DNA from: Gemmatimonadetes bacterium SCN 70-22
GTDB taxonomy: Bacteria > Gemmatimonadota > Gemmatimonadetes > Gemmatimonadales > Gemmatimonadaceae
Reading direction: 5' to 3'
Assembly (NCBI GenBank): GCA_001724275.1
Contig: MEDZ01000010.1
Coordinates: forward strand, 1 to 64,000
DNA: 64,000 nt
The notes beneath the pieces are model-generated. The model did no database searches. It worked only from the letters and a program-made list of their open reading frames with translations, and was not told the DNA's origin. Positions 61,436 to 64,000 of this stretch are shown piece after piece (position 1 is the first letter of the stretch; the number at the start of each line of letters is the position of its first letter). Position numbers and translations under genes: made by a program.

Positions 61436-62350
61436 CTACCACGCTCGCTCCCGTGGCACGTGCCAGCGGGCACTCCCGGCGATCGGCTCTCGCACTCCTC
61501 CCGCCGCCGCCAGCAACAACTCGACCTCCGCCTCGGGTTGCTCCAGGACTTCCGCAAATTCGCGTGTGGTGCCCGAGCCATACTCCGCGAGGACCGTTGC
61601 CGGTGTCATCGGCCGCTGCGGCGGAAGCTCTCCCAGGACGGCTTGCAGTGCGCGCTCCAGGCGATGATATGGCTGCGTCCCGCGCAGCACCCACGCCCGC
61701 TCTGCCTGGGGAGCGTCGACCATCAACGTCGGAAAGCCTGCAATACCCAGGGTGCGGAGCTGCGCCCGGTCCTCACTGAAGCTGCGCTGGATCTCGAGCG
61801 ATTCGAACGCCTCGTGGAAGGCGTCACCATCGACCCCGATCTCGACGGCGTATCCGCGCAGCTCCGACGGTCGCGCGATGTTGCGTCCTTCCAGAAAGAG
61901 CGCCTCGCGGATCCGCCTTAGGTATCGATCCTCGAGGGCTGGCGCCAGGGAACGTACGGCGAGCGCGGCGAGGGTGGGCGGATAGGAGCTGTGCAGCGGG
62001 TCGCGCAACCACACCGACGAGTCGATGGGCTGGCGATAGCGGGCGACGACCTCGTCCCAGTGCGGCGCAACATCGGCAGGGCTCGCGATCCCCGCCCCGA
62101 GGTCGCGAAATCCGTTCCAAGAGGGGAGCAGCCCACCGTACACGTGGCGCACTTCGATCAGCTCGCCGAAGTGATACAGGAAGCGGCGCCACGCCGGCTC
62201 CATGGCCCAGCAATGCGAGCAGATGGGATCGGTGGCGAACAGGATGGTCACCCTCGCCGGTTCCGCACCATGTGGAGACGTGCCGGCGGCGGCATATTGG
62301 CTCGCGCTGCCGACAGGGAGGGTGAGGCGTGGTGACTGGGCAGGTGACAT
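61436..62350 (-). CDS. DsbA family thioredoxin-like protein (FrnE-like oxidoreductase)
   Basis: 304 residues from the ATG at 62350. Active site CSHC in FATDPICSHCWAMEP; helical insertion with RIREALFLEGRNI; the cis-Pro region IAGFPTLMVD. It resembles the cytoplasmic DsbA/FrnE group rather than periplasmic DsbA, as no signal peptide is seen. The C-terminal extension of about 80 residues is unassigned. Eight bases upstream of the start is a palindrome-like site also found before the marR gene, so it is probably controlled by that MarR protein. Confidence 0.85.
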   Translation of the reverse strand: MSPAQSPRLTLPVGSASQYAAAGTSPHGAEPARVTILFATDPICSHCWAMEPAWRRFLYHFGELIEVRHVYGGLLPSWNGFRDLGAGIASPADVAPHWDEVVARYRQPIDSSVWLRDPLHSSYPPTLAALAVRSLAPALEDRYLRRIREALFLEGRNIARPSELRGYAVEIGVDGDAFHEAFESLEIQRSFSEDRAQLRTLGIAGFPTLMVDAPQAERAWVLRGTQPYHRLERALQAVLGELPPQRPMTPATVLAEYGSGTTREFAEVLEQPEAEVELLLAAAGGVREPIAGSARWHVPRERAW

Positions 62351-62357
62351 GGGAATA

Positions 62358-62373
62358 ATCTCTGTGCAAAGAT
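62358..62373. promoter_or_regulatory. Probable MarR operator, copy 1
   Basis: ATCTCTGTGCAAAGAT, an imperfect palindrome immediately before the DsbA-like gene, matching the site upstream of marR (62901-62916, read on the - strand) in 13 of 16 positions. Confidence 0.65.
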
Positions 62374-62381
62374 AAATCGGG

Positions 62382-62402
62382 AAAAAAAACGGCCTACGAG
62401 GC
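62382..62402 (-). terminator. Weak intrinsic terminator after marR
   Basis: On the - strand GCCT-CGT-AGGC overlaps the marR stop and is followed by CG and eight T. The stem is short, so termination is probably partial. Confidence 0.45.
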
Positions 62403-62864
62403 GCGCGCGGGCGGCTCGATGGCAAGCGCCGCGGCTGCGTGCCCCAGCGTGCGAAGCAGGCGGACCGCCTCCTCCTTCTGCTCGAGTGAGAGTCCGCTGA
62501 GTGCACGCGAGATCACGGCCGCGTGCGCGGGAAAGGCCGCGGCGATGAGCTGACGCCCGGCCCTGGTGAGGAGGACCAGGCGGGCACGTGCATCATCCGG
62601 TACCGGACGCCGCTCGATGAGCGCGCGCCCTTCCAGCTTGTCGAGGACGAAGGAGAGGCCTCCGCTGGACTTGAGCACCCGTCGCTGTACCTCACCGATG
62701 AGCATCGGTCCCTTGTGGTACAGCGCCTCGAGTACGCCGAACTCGCCCGGCGTGAACTGCCGCCGAGCGAGGTCGGCGTACGCGTGCGCCTCCACCGCCG
62801 CGTGCGCGCGCACCAGCACGGTCCACAGTTTCAGGTCGAGGGCGCGATCGATAGCGTCGGGCAT
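62394..62864 (-). CDS. MarR-family transcriptional regulator
   Basis: 156 residues starting at the ATG before PDAIDRALDLKLW. Winged helix: FTPGEFGVLEALYHKGPMLIGEVQRRVLKSSGGLSFVLDKLEGRALIERRPVPDDARARLV, with the wing Asp-Arg pattern (DDARARLV) of MarR proteins. No conserved redox Cys is present, so it differs from OhrR. A site like the one before the DsbA-like gene lies 37 bases upstream of its start, indicating autoregulation plus control of the dsbA-like gene. Confidence 0.9.
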   Translation of the reverse strand: MPDAIDRALDLKLWTVLVRAHAAVEAHAYADLARRQFTPGEFGVLEALYHKGPMLIGEVQRRVLKSSGGLSFVLDKLEGRALIERRPVPDDARARLVLLTRAGRQLIAAAFPAHAAVISRALSGLSLEQKEEAVRLLRTLGHAAAALAIEPPARAS

Positions 62865-62900
62865 GGTGGTGTCGGCGGGTCTGGATCGCAAGCGGCCGAT

Positions 62901-62916
62901 AGCTCTGCGCAGAGAT
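62901..62916. promoter_or_regulatory. Probable MarR operator, copy 2
   Basis: AGCTCTGCGCAGAGAT contains the perfect 12-base palindrome CTCTGCGCAGAG (62903-62914) and is followed by atatata, a likely promoter. It lies upstream of marR. Confidence 0.65.
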
Positions 62917-62979
62917 ATATACACTGCACCTCACCGTCGCAACCCCTTGGCCCCGCGTGCGCCAGTCGGGGCGAGCGAT

Positions 62980-63888
62980 TCAGGCGGCGGTATCGAGCGG
63001 TGCGCGCGCCGGCACCACCACTACGCTCATCGGCGCGTCGTGCAGCACGCCGCGCGACACCGACCCCTTCCACAGGCGGTCGAAGCCGCGGCGCTGGTTG
63101 GACCCGACGACGATGAGGTCGTGCCCCTGCGTGCGCGCCAGCTGCACCAGCGCGGCGTCGACGCGCCCGATGTTGGGCTCCAGGTGCAACTCCATCGTCG
63201 GCAGCGCGCCGTGCACCCCGGCCAGCCGCTGGAGCTCGTACCAGAGCCCCGCCCGCGTCTTCGGGAGCAGCTCGACCCCTCCCCCCTCGCCCTCGGCGCC
63301 GAAGCGCCGGTTCTCGAGCCCGGGGTGGACGACCCAGCACACCGTCAGCTGCATGTTCCCGGCGCGGGCGAAGTCGCTGGCCCAGGTGAGCGCCGCCGCC
63401 GCCGAGGGGCCGACATCGAAGGCGACCAGGACGCGCAGCGGGCGCTCGTCCGCCGCCCAGGCGCGCCAGGGCGCCTCGTCGCGAACCACGAGCACGGGCT
63501 TGGTGGACTGCATCGCCACCCGCTCCGATACGCTCCCCAGGATCAGCCGCTCGAGCCGGGAGCGCCCCACGGCGCCCAGCACCACGAGCTCGACATCGTC
63601 GCCCTCGGCCCGGCGCGCGATCGCGAAATCGGGGACGGACGGGTCGAGGTGCCCCGTGACCGAGACGCCGAGCGCACGCAGCCGGTCGACTTCCGCCTGG
63701 AGCGAGCTCGCCGTCAGCTCACCCACGGGGATGGGCTGCGGCGGAAACTCGGACTCGCCCAGTGCCGGTGCGCGCCGCCCGCTGGCGCAGATGAGCTCCA
63801 GGGAAGTCCCGTTGCGCATGGCCAGCTGGGCGGCGACGGTCGCCGCCGCCACTGCATGGGACGAAAGGTCGGTTCCGCAAACGATCAT
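62980..63888 (-). CDS. Universal stress protein, tandem UspA domains
   Basis: 302 residues, AGGAA ribosome-binding site. Two Usp domains: the first (about 1-140) has the ATP-binding pattern G-2x-G-9x-GS in LGAVGRSRLERLILGSVSERV; the second (about 150-295) has VVGSNQRRGFDRLWKGSVSRG, with the first Gly pattern altered. Such proteins respond to energy and oxidative stress; the partner domain may bind ATP differently. A second Usp gene is just upstream. Confidence 0.92.
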   Translation of the reverse strand: MIVCGTDLSSHAVAAATVAAQLAMRNGTSLELICASGRRAPALGESEFPPQPIPVGELTASSLQAEVDRLRALGVSVTGHLDPSVPDFAIARRAEGDDVELVVLGAVGRSRLERLILGSVSERVAMQSTKPVLVVRDEAPWRAWAADERPLRVLVAFDVGPSAAAALTWASDFARAGNMQLTVCWVVHPGLENRRFGAEGEGGGVELLPKTRAGLWYELQRLAGVHGALPTMELHLEPNIGRVDAALVQLARTQGHDLIVVGSNQRRGFDRLWKGSVSRGVLHDAPMSVVVVPARAPLDTAA

Positions 63889-63951
63889 GTCGGCATTCCT
63901 CGATTAGATGTCGCGCAGGGCGCGGGTCACGAGCGCTGGCTCCAATGTGGC

Positions 63952-64000
63952 CTACGGCACGTACACGAGCACGGGGACGGCGGCTCCCCGCACGACCTTG
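63952..64000 (-). CDS. Universal stress protein, C-terminal end only (gene continues beyond window)
   Basis: The - strand frame ending at a TAG reads KVVRGAAVPVLVYVP, the last strand of a UspA domain (consensus L-R-x-A-x-x-P-V-L-V). Sixty-three bases separate it from the downstream Usp gene on the same strand, so the two probably form a pair. Confidence 0.65.
   Translation of the reverse strand, partial: KVVRGAAVPVLVYVP

Overview
The window is a very GC-rich bacterial chromosome segment with Gram-negative features: TonB-type proteins, outer-membrane beta-barrels and lipoproteins. The mixture of an ECF sigma factor paired with a Ser/Thr kinase, a second kinase with a zinc ribbon, a large sortilin/BNR-repeat protein, secreted amidohydrolases of the D-aminoacylase type and a decayed PadR/ADOP-permease locus suggests a member of Gemmatimonadota. 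That is inference from gene content; there is no rRNA gene in the window.

Layout. 1-5.3 kb: the end of recB, recD and a fused PafB-PafC-like WYL regulator, all overlapping. 5.4-9.1 kb: a small lipoprotein, a beta-barrel protein and a large Ig-like lipoprotein. 9.3-12.6 kb: sigma factor and TPR kinase. 12.7-24.8 kb: beta-barrel, UPF0182 membrane protein, sortilin-like protein, phospholipase D/ThrE-type pair, plant-type FabI, and a plug-TonB hybrid. 25-46.6 kb: a region dense in peptide and amino-acid salvage enzymes, namely M28 peptidase, two D-aminoacylase-family proteins, a serine hydrolase, D-cysteine desulfhydrase-like protein, PLP decarboxylase and M19 dipeptidase. At its centre (32.1-37.9 kb) are GNAT N-succinyltransferase, N-succinylamino-acid racemase/MenC and M20 deacylase genes, divergent from a GntR regulator. 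Two copies of the palindrome TTGTATACAA sit exactly at the two control regions. This looks like a complete, regulated D- to L-amino-acid conversion module feeding on D-aminoacyl compounds. 44-51 kb: CcdA/TlpA thiol-redox pair, hybrid histidine kinase, EttA.

51-63 kb is different in character: NAD(P)H-FMN reductase, SnoaL-like protein, CopB-type copper ATPase with a (His-Asp-Ala)9 tail, DoxX, NADP-binding protein, two short-chain dehydrogenases, a CDGSH/Fe-S protein with an altered ligand, a PadR/ADOP remnant, and a DsbA-like protein with its MarR regulator. It has stronger AT-rich promoters and none of the CGTTAGG motifs beyond 51.35 kb, consistent with an acquired redox/metal-stress island. 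The window ends in two universal stress protein genes, the last one partial.

Two genome-scale signatures are visible. The heptamer CGTTAGG occurs 15 times, and every in-frame TTA leucine codon I found lies inside it. An intergenic purine/pyrimidine octamer repeat (TCGTCTTC and variants) recurs at several gene boundaries. No tRNA, rRNA, CRISPR array or intact insertion sequence was seen.
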